From positions 248,001 through 312,000 of the forward strand of contig JH720351.1 in the NCBI GenBank assembly GCA_000231825.2: a stretch of 64,000 bases of DNA, given 5' to 3'. The translations under genes were made by a program, and so were the position numbers. Shown here one piece after another: positions 13,261 to 25,993 of this stretch. How positions within the stretch are numbered: position 1 is the first letter of the stretch; every line of letters begins with the position of its first letter. This DNA comes from Tetrahymena elliotti 4EA. Lineage: Eukaryota; Ciliophora; Oligohymenophorea; Hymenostomatida; Tetrahymenidae. The notes below the pieces were generated by a model. It was not told where the DNA came from, searched no databases, and saw nothing but the letters and a program-made list of their open reading frames with translations.

Positions 13261-15525
13261 ATGCAATCTTTGAGTAGATTAAACACAATTGTATCCATCA
13301 AATTATCAAAGGTAAATTTGTCTAATTTAACTTAGATTAATCTTTGAAATCATTATTAAAAAAAGATGTTTTCGTTCAGTTTCTAAAAGTTGTCAGTACT
13401 ATCACTAAATCTTTAGTAAGAATCTTTTTTTTTTAATTAAATAGAACATCGAACATAAAAATTAATTAAATGTTGGTATAGAAAATTATATTTAATATCC
13501 ACTTCTCTTTTTCTCAATAATTTCTAGATAAAAATAGACATATTAACTAATCTTATTTTAAGGGGTTAAGAATTAGATAATTTAGACTTGGAAGAAATCT
13601 TATCTGTTCTAGCGTCTTGTAACGATTTATCGTCTTTGGAAATATAATTGCAGTATATTTTTAACTTACTATCATAGAATATTAAAAACACTTTCATTAA
13701 AAATAGATCCATATATAATATTAATTTGCATGGAAATATGCTGAATAGAGCAAGATGCTCAGACTTAAGCACATTAGCTTTAGATTTATCGTAGAAAATA
13801 TTTTTTAATTTGATTTGCTTCTTTAATAATTTGTTGAATTTTTAACAAAAAAGATGCAATAGAATTAGCAATATTGGGATATCAAAATTAGGGATATTAT
13901 TATAATAATGCATAAACCTTTCTGATCTTACCTTATTACTAAAGTATTATAAATTTAATTATTATATCTAATGCTTAAACTTAAAATATTAAATTTAGCA
14001 ATAACAACCTTCAAGATATAGGGGCTGTTAGTCTTGGTCAACAATTGTAATCAATAGAAGGAATAAAATATTTTACTTTGGAACTATGGTATTTAATTTT
14101 TATAAAGATTTTTTCTTTTTAATCTGTTCTTTAATAAAAATAATTAGCTCTACTTAAATTAGTAACAAAGGCTTAAGTAGTCTTGCAACTTCAATAGCTG
14201 GTTTATCTTAACTTTACTATTTATCACTAAATTTGAAGTAAAATTATTCATTCTTCTAAGCCAAAAATTGAGAATTTAAAATAATTAGCTCAAATTTATT
14301 TGGAAATACTGGACTCAATTCAATGATCGATTCAATTAAACAACTAAACCTGCTCAATACCTTAAGTCTTAGCTTATCGTAATTTTAAAAATACTTTCTT
14401 AGCAACTAATATTAAATTTAATAAATAGGAACAATAAAATTGCTAACATTTCGTAATGCAGCATCATCTCCAACCTAACAAAAAACATTAAATTGATATC
14501 CATTTCTATAAAACTATCCTACATGTAAGCTTAATTGAGAATGTTAACAAAAATAAAATTAAAAATAAATTAAATTTTAAAAAGATTAAATAACTTAATG
14601 AGAAAGATAAAAATAACTGATAAAGATATTTATGGTATATGCTATGGAATTTCTAGATTTACAAATCTTAATACTTTATAGCTCAACTTTAGGTAACATT
14701 AATCTTTGTGGACAAGAACTTATTTACTTAATTTTGTTTTTAATAAGCTAAAATCAAATAGGAAACGAAGGTGTTCAAGAACTTTGCTCTTAAATTTCTT
14801 GCTGTATAAATATTACAAAACTTCATTTAAATTTGAGGTAAATTTAACATTATAAAATTAAAAAATTTAATTTTTTTTCATTTATTTTTTTAGCTAAAAC
14901 TAAATAGAAAGTAAAGGAATATCTAGTCTAGGATTAGGAATTGCTTAAATTGTAAACCTCACTTAATTAAATTTGGTATTAAGGTAAAATTCTAAGCCAT
15001 CATTAATTATTACTAACAATCATTTTATAGTGAAAATAAAATAGAAAGTGATGGTGTTAAAGATTTAGGATAAGGAATTGCTTAATGTAATAATTTAGAA
15101 AACCTGACAATCATAATAAAGTAAAATAAACAATTATTAGCATCTAATTTTACTTATTCCTCTAATAAAAGTGATAATAAAATTAAAGATGAGGGGCTTA
15201 TATAGTTGGGATAAGGCATCCAATAATGCGAAAGTCTTTTATTTCTTAAAATATATACAATGTACTTATATTATTATTATATTTAATATTCCTTTCATAA
15301 ATTCTTAATTAATAATTTAGAAATAATAATATAAGTCCTCCTGGTTACTATAATTTTAGTTAAAAAATAAAGGATTGCCACAACCTCATATATTTGGTGA
15401 TGAAAATATTGTAATTTAAATTCTAATTAGCTATTTATTTTAAATTTTTTTATAAAAAAGCCAATTAAGAGCAAACTAAGTATCAGAATAAATATAAGCT
15501 TTATTACATAAATCCTAAAAATTGA
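13261..15525 (+). CDS. Leucine-rich-repeat protein, one repeat per exon
   Basis: About 14 short plus-strand exons each encode one ribonuclease-inhibitor-like LRR with the pattern QNxIxxxGxxxLGxGIxxCxNLxxLxLxL. Clear repeats lie near 13569-13655, 13950-14089, 14145-14237, 14286-14380, 14440-14523, 14750-14838, 14897-14985, 15033-15121, 15171-15260 and 15328-15430. Most exons end after two bases of a codon (phase 2) at GTAA-type donors, so they can be duplicated without breaking the frame. The last exon runs to TGA at 15523. The first exon is uncertain: ATG 13261 is only the first plausible start, and kinase or other N-terminal exons could lie upstream. Ciliates carry large LRR families of this type, often of unknown function. 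Weaker repeats (13350-13800, 14440-14700) may mean partial decay. Confidence 0.7.
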
Positions 15526-16322
15526 TTACCTATCACCTTTGAAAAATTTGATCAACCTTCTTAATTTCAAAATAATTTTCTTTCTTTCTTACTGAAGACT
15601 TACTAACCAACTAAACACAAAAAAATATTTTTCTCAATTATCATTTCAAAATATATTAATAATTAATTATTTAATCTTCTATATTATTCCTTTCCTATCT
15701 AAAAATATTGTATTTATTGTTTTCCTTTTATTTTTAGTATATATCCAGTCATAAAATTTCATAAATAAATGATCATAAACAGGAATTCAAATAAGCTTCC
15801 ATGTTATTTCACTTACTCTTCAAACTTTTCTTTTGCTCTCTATCAATTTACCATTCATTAAATAATCACTTTATTTATTTAATCCAGAAAGTATGCTAAT
15901 AAAAGAACCATTTAAAATTATAACTATATTTTGGTTTGTTCTAAAAAAAAAATTTTGTAATTTTATTATTTGTTCCTAAAAAGTGTTGTAAATATTAATA
16001 AAATTTAAATGTATCAAAATAAAATATTAACAAATTAAACTAACTCTTCTACATTTTTCTATCAGTTAAATTATCAAATTTTTCTTCTGAAACAAAATTT
16101 TTTTATTCCACTCATTTTATAATTCTATTGATTTTTCATATATATATTGCATGAATTGAACAAAACACTACTATGATTTATATTATTAAAATAAAAAATA
16201 ATTTTAATACATCTTTAATATCATAATGAAAAACAAACAAACATTTAAAGAAATATTTTTTGTAGAAATTATCAATTTTATAAATAAACACTTTTCAAAA
16301 AAAATAATTAATAGAAATATAA
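15526..16322. other. Convergent intergenic region, nothing seen
   Basis: Spacer between the 3' ends of the plus-strand LRR gene and the minus-strand acid phosphatase gene. AT-rich; no ORF or repeat was recognised. Confidence 0.6.
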
Positions 16323-17704
16323 TCATATTTATTCTTCAGTTTCTTCATCTTCTATTGGAGGGTTCAACATTTACTTTTATAAATTTTTAATTTCTTCTTC
16401 TCTCTCTAAAATATGTTTATGATGGTAGAAACATATCTTTCTTGCATGAGGAACTATCCTAGTTTTTAAGAAGGTCTTGAATAACTTTCCATCACATTCC
16501 TCTTGATATTAGCACAGTTTTATTTTCAAAGGTTTGAAATCATATAAGAATTTGATATTTCCATTATTTAAAAATTCTATAATAACATGTGCTGCAAATG
16601 GGAGAAGTTTTGTATGGAATGATCTTCCTAGAATCGTATTTTATTCTTCTCTTGTTAACATATTCATGAATAAAGAAATAATATTCACTTCATGGCCAGA
16701 AAATATATGTAGCTTCTTAGGATGTTAACTTTCCATTATTCTAAGCAAATCATGAAAGAACTTCTAGCTAGCAAGCTTAACCAAACTTCTATGTCCAAAG
16801 TAAATTTCATCTATGAAAAACTGAGTTCCCATTTAGATAAAGGAAATGTCAGCCCTATCAAAATTTGGAACAGGTAATCCTTCACTTTTATGACACATAT
16901 AAATATCATAAATATCTGCTAAATCTTCATAACCATGACCCTAGAAATACAATTTTCAAAATAATACCTAAAAAAATGTACAATGCCTAAAAAAAGCATT
17001 TAATTAGTTTTTTTGAAGAACTAATCTTAAAATAAAAATAAATCTTTTACTTATATTATTCTAAAGCCATCAACATCTCTTATTTTAGCTCTTATCTTTT
17101 AATACTCATAAGATTATGTGACTATATCTTGCATGAAATTCATTGGTTTAGAAACAAATATCTTATCTCTAATTTTTTTAAAAAGAGGACATTATTCTTC
17201 ACCCAGCAAAAAAGTATAATCCTTTTTAAGTTTTTCTTTATTATTTATAGTTTTTAAGTTTCTAATTGGTTTATTTAGGTGTTCATTATCAGGAGATGCA
17301 TCTGCATGGAACCATTTTGGGAAAGCACCTAGCAAAAATGACATCAGAGACGACCTAGTTCTATCAATATGAGAGTGCTTAACTTTAACATGATCTTAAG
17401 ATAAAATTTTATTTTTATTTAGGTCATCCTCACTCACTTATTCTTAAATATCTTAATCTATCTCTAGAAATTATCCATATATTTCTCTGAATGTTTACCC
17501 TAATCCATGCAATTCAGAATGTCCCTTTTTAGTTAAATCTCCTCTTTAATATCCCTACCAAAGCTCGTTATCATAGTAATGTTTATGATTAGTTGTTCTA
17601 CTACCATGCCTAAAAAATATTACTAAACTTTTAATTTATTTTTTGCTAGCTAAAGCTTGGTAAATCTAAAAATAAACTGCAATCAAAAAAATAAATAACC
17701 TCAT
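16323..17704 (-). CDS. Secreted histidine acid phosphatase
   Basis: Two exons, 17704-17051 and 16940-16323, 423 residues, TGA stop. Residues 1-20 form a signal peptide (MRLFIFLIAVYF then ALAS). The catalytic motif RHGSRT is at 32-37, where the family His forms the phospho-enzyme intermediate. The C-terminal partner motif is SGHE at 299-302; most acid phosphatases have HD here, while HE is known from other branches of the superfamily. Cysteines and the overall length match lysosomal or secreted acid phosphatases, which hydrolyse phosphomonoesters. Ciliates release such enzymes from lysosomes or to the medium. The C-terminus ends in an acidic Glu-rich tail with no membrane anchor visible. Confidence 0.87.
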
Positions 17705-19362
17705 GTTTTTTAGATTATAAATATAAGCTTTTTTTATAATTATTTTTGTTTAATTGTTAATTTAATTATAATATTGCATGAATTTCTATCTATTTTGTGG
17801 AAAAGATCTTTAAAAAATATTTTCTTATTTTATAAAAATCATCTTAATTTTTTTCATTTATCAAATTTGTTTACAAAAATATTTTTGAAACTGAATATTT
17901 CTGTTCAAAAAATAATTACAATATTTTTGATAAATTTTATTTGTTTAAAATGTAACTCAAAAAATAAATAGGTAGATTTTACCTACATTCATTGATTTTC
18001 TATCATAATTCTTTATAATAACTTGATTTGAAATAGTTTTTAGTACTTATTTATATTGGTATTATAAACATAAAAGCTTATTTTAAATATTTCTGTTTAA
18101 TAAATGTAAAAAGAGTTTCAAGCTATAAATGGAATTGAGAAGCAAAGTATTGGTTGTTTTTTATTTTCATTAAATTGTGACTGGATAATTAAATATCTTA
18201 ACTTTTCTATCATTAATTATTATGACACTTTTTTATCATATCTTAACTTTGCTATTCATGAATTCATATTAATTTGTAAAAATGAAATCTTCATCCCAAA
18301 TATTTCTGTTAAAAGTCTAAAAAATAAATACAAAATGTATGAAAAGAAATCTAAAGCAATTTTATTGGAAGGTAAAGTTGTAAAAGCATAATTTGAAAAC
18401 ATTTTCCTAACTAAATATTTCAGTTAAAAAATAAATTGAATGTTTAATCTTTTATTTTTAAAAATTTAATAAATGGTGGTCAAAGTATTAAATGTATATT
18501 TTACTTGCTTTTATTTATTGTTCATCTATATTTTTTATAATATTTTTATTAAAAATTATTTTTTACAATGACTTAAATAGTGATTTATCTTTAAATTATG
18601 GTTAAAAAGATTAAAAAGGAGATCAAATTAATCAACAATAATGAGAAACAATTTTAAAGGGTGATCTGGTTAGGAAAAATTATTTGAAAAAGATAATAAA
18701 ATATTTGTGGATGGTAAAAAAAATAAATAATAAACAAAAGAATTAAATAAAAATGAAAAGTGTAATCAAGATTTGATGGTCAAAACAAATACCAAAAAAA
18801 TTTTGGATTTATGTAAAAGAATGATAGGAATAGTAAATTAATGAAAATAATCGTTAAAAAAAGTTGATCGAAGATTTAGAAGCATAAAGATTTATCTTAG
18901 TAAACAAACAAATAATTTACCTTATGATTAATAAATATAGTAATGTCATTTAATAATAATAATTAGTTAAATTTGTGTTTGTTTTTCTTTCGAATTAATC
19001 TCTAGGTCAAATTATTTATTTGCTTTTAGAGTGTATAGACCACCTAATATATCTTATTATCAAAAATGTGGTTATTCTTAGGAATTGATCATACAGCTTC
19101 TAGATCTTACAATACTAATTTTAAATGAATTTTGTAGTTATTTCTTTCTTTTTCTTATACATCGTTTATATTCATTTATCAAATAAATAAATTTTGTTAT
19201 TTTTCAAACATAAAGCAAGAAACTATCAAAAAGCAATTTTTTTAACTAGCAAAAATCATAAAAATTACCAACAAAATTATAAAACAAGGCAAAAAGTTTA
19301 ATTTAGCATCCAAATAAGAAGAAAAAGACATATACATTTAAGAGAATATTAGATTTAGAGAC
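17705..19362. other. Divergent intergenic region with a coding-like remnant
   Basis: Should contain the promoters of the acid phosphatase gene (-) and the giant WD40 gene (+). Within it, plus-strand 18602-18844 reads as two short coding-like segments in different frames. The first starts MVKKIKKEIK; the second ends at TGA 18842 after a Lys/Asn-rich stretch of about 58 codons. Together they look like a small gene with a frameshift, or a remnant. No family was recognised. Confidence 0.4.
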
Positions 19363-22300
19363 ATGGATTCAAGTCGAATTATTGGAATCCACCAAACAAG
19401 GAATTAATTAGGAATACAGTCTATTAACAACAATAATTTGAATGAAGCAGTAGGTAGGCTTCTCTATTTTTAAGAAAATCAGAAAAGAGAGGGTGCAGCT
19501 GTTTTAGTATCACCACAACATATAATAACTCCAATAGTTAATGTAGTTTCTCCTCAAAGCAAAGAATTTAGTGTAAAAGACTCTTTTGTTTTCTAGTCAT
19601 CTTTAGGTGAGTATGTAGGTATCAAAGAACTCTTCTTTGAAAAAACATTTTAATATGATGATTGGAATGAAGCATCAATAGCCGATTAGCAGTATTGTTG
19701 TTGTGCAATTATGCAACTAGAAAAACCTATTAAGAATGTTAGACACTGCGGTATAGTTAGTATTTCAGACTATAGTGATTTTTTTAAAGTTCATAGCAAT
19801 AAATTTCTTTATCTTCCCACAGGTAAAAATGAATCAACATATGTGATAGAGAACTTTGACTAAGATAAATATTTTCTTTCATTTGATGTAAACTAGCAAA
19901 GTCATATAAATGAGCAAAAGATCTATTAATAATTTAGAATAAATACTTAAATACCTGTTTTTGTCAATGACATAGAAACTTTAGGTGGTTTATGCTTGGT
20001 AGGGTTTGCTTAGCAATACTTGCAAACTAGCAAATTTTAGACATGGATATTGAGCAAAGATAATTTCGAGGACATTCATAAATGGCTTAACGGTCACAAC
20101 GCAAGCTTTACTGTTGACTATGGTAATTAAATTACCCATTTATAAACATTAAAATAATTTTTTTTAATTAAATTCGATATGAATTTTTAACTGATTGATT
20201 AATTAATTGACTAATTGTAAATATCTTACTATGAATTATTTTATATTTATCTATGTAATTTTTGCGAATTATTTGATCAATCGATCAATCAGTTAAAAAT
20301 CGAATACATTATTACATTAATTGATTTTTACCCATTTTGTTATTTCAATAAAATAACATATTAAATTTTAATTAAATAATTTAATAAAATTATTGATAGA
20401 AACAACTATTGACAGTAGTAGAAATTTCAAATCAAAAGAGTTAAAAGATAGCAAAAATGCTTAGGCTCATAGCGGCAAAGTTTTGTGCTTATTTAAATTA
20501 GAAAAATTTTATGCAGCTAGTTGTTCTGAAGATAAATAAATCAAGGTTTGGAATTGGAGAACTGGTAAATTGAAAAAAATATTTAAGACTGATAGACCTT
20601 GTAAATTAGTTTTTGGAATCAGTGAATACCTTATTGGTGTGGAAGGAAATATGATGATAGTTATTAATTGGAAAAATAAAAGGGTCGAGAATATCTCTAC
20701 TCATACATGTGAGATCAATATTGTTAGACCTGTTAAAAATAGGAGTGATAAGATCAATAGAATAGTCTTAATTGATGTTTAAAATTGCATTCATCTTTAC
20801 AAGTTCGATACTAAAGTTAAAGGCTTTGTACTTGAAAGGGAGTTGCTAAAATGGGATATACCTAACGACACCATAAACAGCTGTCTAAATTACTCTGAAT
20901 CTTAAATAATTTTCTCTACACAACACAGTGGAAATATTAGCATATTAAACTGGGTGTAAGGTAGGGAAGAGAGGAGATATGAAACAAAAGAAATTAATAA
21001 AGGAGTTTAAAGTATTAGTTAGAATTAAAATGGTATTGTTTGCATGATGATCCATCCTTAAAAAAACAATTACATCTTAATTAGTTGTTACAGTGGTGCT
21101 TTTGGAGTTTGGGATACAGAGAGGTCAGCAATTGTATTAAAAATAGCTCAATTTTAGAACCCTATATTAACTATGGATAGACAATCCTTTAATTAGATTG
21201 TCATATCAGATGGAAAGGATTACCAACTTTTATAGATTTAACAAGTTCTCAATTTCTCATCTAAGAAATATTCAAGCCATCATTTTACAGATATTAATCA
21301 TGTCTTGCATTTAGATGATGAGTTCTTTTTAACTTCAGATACTTCTGGTAGGCTAAGAATTTGGTAATTGGAATAACCTTACATTCTTCCAGATGGAATG
21401 ATTGGAACAGAAAATCATCCAGTTTTCAATATTCTCCAATGTCCAGAACTCAACTCTTTGAATAATTCAATCTCTTCATCAGCAGTACAAGAATAAAATA
21501 TGCAATATGATAGTTTTTAAAGTAATTAAACAAATTACCAGCCAACTTAACATTTTTAGCAATATCAATCAATTCAAAATAACAATTATAATAATTAAAC
21601 AACAAATAGCAACACAAGTAATAGATCTCATCAAAATTAGTAAAATAACATCAAAGCTGATTCAAGTTTTGAATAAAACTAAGCAGATCAGAACTTAAAT
21701 GATTATTAATAGAACTAAAACTAAGACTAATTATCTCTAAAAGATATTTAGACTTAAGATAATAATGATTAAGAATAGACATTCTCTAATTCTAAATTTG
21801 TAAACGATTCTCAAGATAATATCTAACCTGATGAATAACAAAAATAAAATTTTATTTTAGGTGATGGCTTATAAAAATCTAAATATGAAGAGCTTGAATA
21901 TCCAGATAAAACACCTTAATTTAATCCTAGTTCATTTGAAAATTTGGGAAATGAGAAACCCTAAATTAGTGATAAAGGTTAAAATAAAGTAAAGTTACTC
22001 AATTTAGAAGAAGCTTTTAATGTAAAAAGATAAGAGCTTGAAAAGTAATAGCAAGGTAATAATGGAACGCCTCTTTAGCCTATATACAGTTTGTACAGTT
22101 AAATACCTTCAATTTAGTATCAATCTAATCAATAAAATAAAGGTGAGTAAGAAGGAAAACTAACAGATATACAAAACCAAATAATATAAAGTGATCGTAG
22201 CTTAGATTCTGAATTCAGTTTGTATAAGCATAACAGAAAAAATTCGAGAGAAGAAGATCATGAAATTTTACAACCTGATTTAGGAGACGAAGATGAAGAT

Positions 22301-25300
22301 GGAAGATAATTAAATCCAGATGAAGAAACACTTTGTTTAAATGAGAATATTTAAAAAGACGAATAGTAAAATCATTAAAAAGTAAATGAAGCAGATCATA
22401 ACAATTATAATTCTGTTGTAAGTAATGCAAGTGAATCCTACTTAGCTGCAATACATTCACATCTAATTCAGTAACCAAATACAAATACGTAAACTGAAAA
22501 TAGCGTATAGTCATAATTCAAAGGGCATAATGAATCGAATTAAATAAGTAATAGCTAGCTTAGCAACATGATTAATGTAGTTAATTAGAAATTAATATAA
22601 ATAAATCAAGATCCATAAATATAGCAATAATTTAAGAACAATGAAACCTTTTAGTAATCTCAATAAAAAGGGAATGTTATGATCAGTCAATAAGAAGCTT
22701 AATAATTGAGAATGGAATTAGAAAATTTAATATTAAAAATGAATGAATACAAGAAATTAAATGATCAATTAAATTTAAATTAGCAATTAATTACCAATAA
22801 ATTAAATATGGAGCTAGAAAAAAATGAAAAGGAGAAGTAAGAAAAATAACATTTGAAGAATGAATTAAATATAGCACAAGAAGAATATTAAAAGTTACAA
22901 TCTAATTTCAATAGTTACTAGTAAGAAAAAGATCAACTACTAAAAATAAATGATAGCAAAGAAGAGGAAATAAAATAACTGAGACAAATAAACAATAATT
23001 ATGAGAAAGAAATGCATTAATACAAATAACAAAAAGACATATTAGAGGGAGAAATTAGAATAAATTAGTAAAACCAGAAAACAGAAACAATGATGAAAGA
23101 AAATATTCTTACTGAGAATTAAAATTTGATAAAAATCAATTAAGAGTTAAGCACAAGTATAAGTGCTCTATAGAGCTAAATATAGAACATGACAATTTAG
23201 AAGCATCAAGAAAATTAAAAAATCTTAGAAGAAAACTCAAATTTACTTAAATAAATTTCTATTATGAAGATAGAAAAGTAGAATTTGTGCAGTTAAAATG
23301 AAAACTTGCTTAATAACAACTAATAATTGATGAATTAGTATAATACAATAGCTAAAGAGAATGCCTAATTATTCTAAGAAATAGAAGAATTTAAGAAACA
23401 AAATTAAGTAGCTAGAAAAGAAATAACATTTTATTAACAAGAAAATATTAAATTGTAGCAATAAGTTGACAGTGCTTAAAAGGACCTTGCTAGCATAAAG
23501 CTTTAAATTGATAACAGTAAGTTTAATTACTAAAATGAAAGATAAGATTTTGTAGAAAAAGTAAATTAGATTGTTACTGAATAAGCCAATGAGAAAAATT
23601 TGAGCTAACTAACTGAGTGTATAAAAAATTCTCAAATTTCAGTAAAAGAGCTTGAATAAATCCAAAAGAATATTTATGAAAAGCAAATTAAAAATCTTTA
23701 TAGTTAAATTGATGAGCAATAGAGAGAAAATTAACGTATTTTAAAGCAGACTTCTCAAATTGAGATTTAAAATAAAAATTTAATTTAAGATATTGACAAC
23801 ACTAGAAAAGAGAATGAAAGGTTGAAAAATGATTTACGTAGAACAAAAGAGTCTTTAGAACACTGGGTTAAGCAATACAGTGTATTACTTGATAGAGAAA
23901 AGCTCTAAATAAAAAACATAGAATCAAAAGAAGAGCTTATTTTATTATTGAAGTAAGAAATAGAAAAACTAAATTCTCTTTACTAGCAATAACTTCAAGA
24001 ACAATTAAATAACAATGCAACAATCAATGGAAATAATAACAATGCTTATGAATAATGTAGGAAAGAGTTGCTACTTGATGAATGGAATTCTCTTCTATCA
24101 CTTATTGAAAATGAATCAATGGCGTAATTTAGTAGAATAGAGTAAACAAATAGAAAATCAGAAAAAATATCTATTACCCCTTAATAAACAAATGCTAATT
24201 AATAACAATAAATAAAACATCAATTCTAGCCTGTTCAGTAGTAAGCAAATTACTTTTCTCATTAAAAAGAACCAAAGCAACCATCTCAAAATTCTTAATA
24301 AATTTACATAAAAAATGATTATTAAATAGGTAGCTTGAGTGACAATAAATCTAATTATCACAACCCACTTTCTCAAATTACATAAAATATTCCTAGTTAA
24401 TAGTCTAAACACAGTGTACCAAGTAATAACTTATCTCCACTTTACTCTAAAAATCTATTTTAATAATCTATTGATATCAAACAACCATCAACTCCAAATC
24501 AATAAAAATCATCAAGTAACTAGCTTGAATAAAATTTCTCTTAAAAATATTTCTAAAATCCTATTTCTCCCAATTTACAGACAAGCTAGATTTCATCTTC
24601 TCCATAGTCTTTGGTCAAATCATAATCAAATGTCAACCAATACTAAAGTACATTGAAGACAAAACCTTAGTAAAGCTCAAATGGATATGAAACTCCCTAG
24701 ACATCAAGTTAGCCTTTTTCAAGTGCAGAAAAATAAACTCAAAAGCTTGAAGTAGATGTTAATTAGCAAAGAAATTTATCAAATGATAAAAAATAGTTTA
24801 CTAATTACTATTCTTATTAGAATGAAGCCGGACCTTAGAAATTTAATTCTAATTTAGCTACCCTCTAAAATGAAAACTAAAAAGCGCTTAATCATAACAA
24901 CTAAATTAACATACAACCTAAAAACTTTTTCTCAGCCTAAAAAATTAATAAAGAAAGTAATCCATAAAATCAATAGCAAGCTATCAATCTGAGTATGAAC
25001 TAATAATATTCACCAAATCATAATTTGAATAACAACAATAACTAGATCCATTACAGAAATAAATCAGATATAAGTTAAGCTAATTAACAAGAAATGATCA
25101 ATAAATAAAAAGAAAAACTATAAGGATAAGTTTAGAGTGATAGTTAACCCTAAAAAGAAGATTCAGCTAACGAACACAGAAGCAAAAGTCCTCAAGCAGT
25201 TAATATTTAAAATTAAATTTAGCAGCAATAAATCAAACAATAGTACCAGTAAAGCTTATTATAAAAAAATGCTATCGCGTAAAATAATGTTAGCAATGTC

Positions 25301-25993
25301 ACTAATCCTAATAATTTAGTTTAAACAGAAAAATCAGATAGATCTATATCTGGATTATAAAATTTAAAGAATATGAAGAAGAATATATCTCTTACAAATG
25401 TATCTTCATAACCTATTTCTACATTAAACATTGCAACTATTTCCCCAAGCTCTTACAACGATAAGCCTTCAGAATTTATTAGAAGGTAGATAGAGCATTA
25501 ATAATATCTCTAATATGTTGATACTAAGAGCTATGAGTCATTAAGATCACTTACTCCTTAGCCTGCTAAAACAAATTTTGTTTTCCAATCAAATAATATA
25601 GCTCAATAAGAAAAGTAGCTAAATACAGACTATGCTACAAAAAATTCTTAAAATGAAGAAGCTCTTGTAAGAAGAGATACATTCGATCCATAAGCTTATA
25701 AAAAAGAAAAATTAGAAGTATAGATTGATTATACCAAACCTTATAGTAGTTAGAGTCCCATAGGAAGATAATAAACAACTCCCATAACAGGTAACTCTAA
25801 TATAGGCAGTATGATTTATCCTAACTATTTAGGAGATACACGCAAACAGATATCTTTTACCCCTACTCCTTCTGTGAAAAAACAAAAAATTTAAGAAGCC
25901 CTAAAAATGACTTACATAAATACAAATAGTGAATAGGTATAGTATAATAACATACCAAAGCATGTTAATTAAGGTGCAGCATCTTAAAACTGA
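19363..25993 (+). CDS. Giant protein: degenerate trypsin-like domain, WD40 repeats, coiled coil
   Basis: Two exons: 19363-20122 and 20400-25993, the latter a single 5594-nt exon open throughout in the ciliate code; about 2117 residues. Residues 44-250 resemble a trypsin fold: a VLVSPQHIITP strand where proteases have the active His region, a CAIMQLEKPI strand, and a final helix near HKWLN. None of the catalytic His/Asp/Ser contexts is preserved. WD40 repeats fill about 275-580 (endings such as IKVWNW, FGVWDT and LRIWQL). Gln/Asn-rich linkers follow, then a coiled coil at about 1015-1460 and a disordered Gln/Ser/Pro tail. It is probably a scaffold; the protease fold is a tentative reading, while WD40 and coiled coil are clear. 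No signal peptide or membrane segment is seen. Confidence 0.88.
20172..20305. repeat. Inverted-repeat element inside an intron
   Basis: The only intron of the giant WD40 gene carries an inverted repeat: the left arm starts ATTCGAT and contains TTTTTAACTGATTGAT; the right arm is its near-exact complement ending ATCGAAT. Loop about 80 bp, total about 134 bp. It resembles a small non-autonomous transposon or a strong hairpin. Confidence 0.55.

Noticed and set aside
13566..13772. Minus-strand ORF extending in the ciliate code to 13350
   Set aside because: Looks protein-like, but the plus strand carries LRR repeats here (such as EEILSVLASCNDLSSLEI and CSDLSTLALDLS), which explain the open reverse frame.
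18602..18844. Possible selenocysteine TGA within a small plus-strand ORF
   Set aside because: Ciliates do use UGA for selenocysteine, but no Cys/Sec motif of a known selenoprotein or downstream stem-loop was recognised; a frameshifted remnant is simpler.
24158..24656. Overlapping ORFs on both strands within the giant WD40 gene
   Set aside because: Out-of-frame shadows of a single 5.6-kb exon that is open in one frame throughout.
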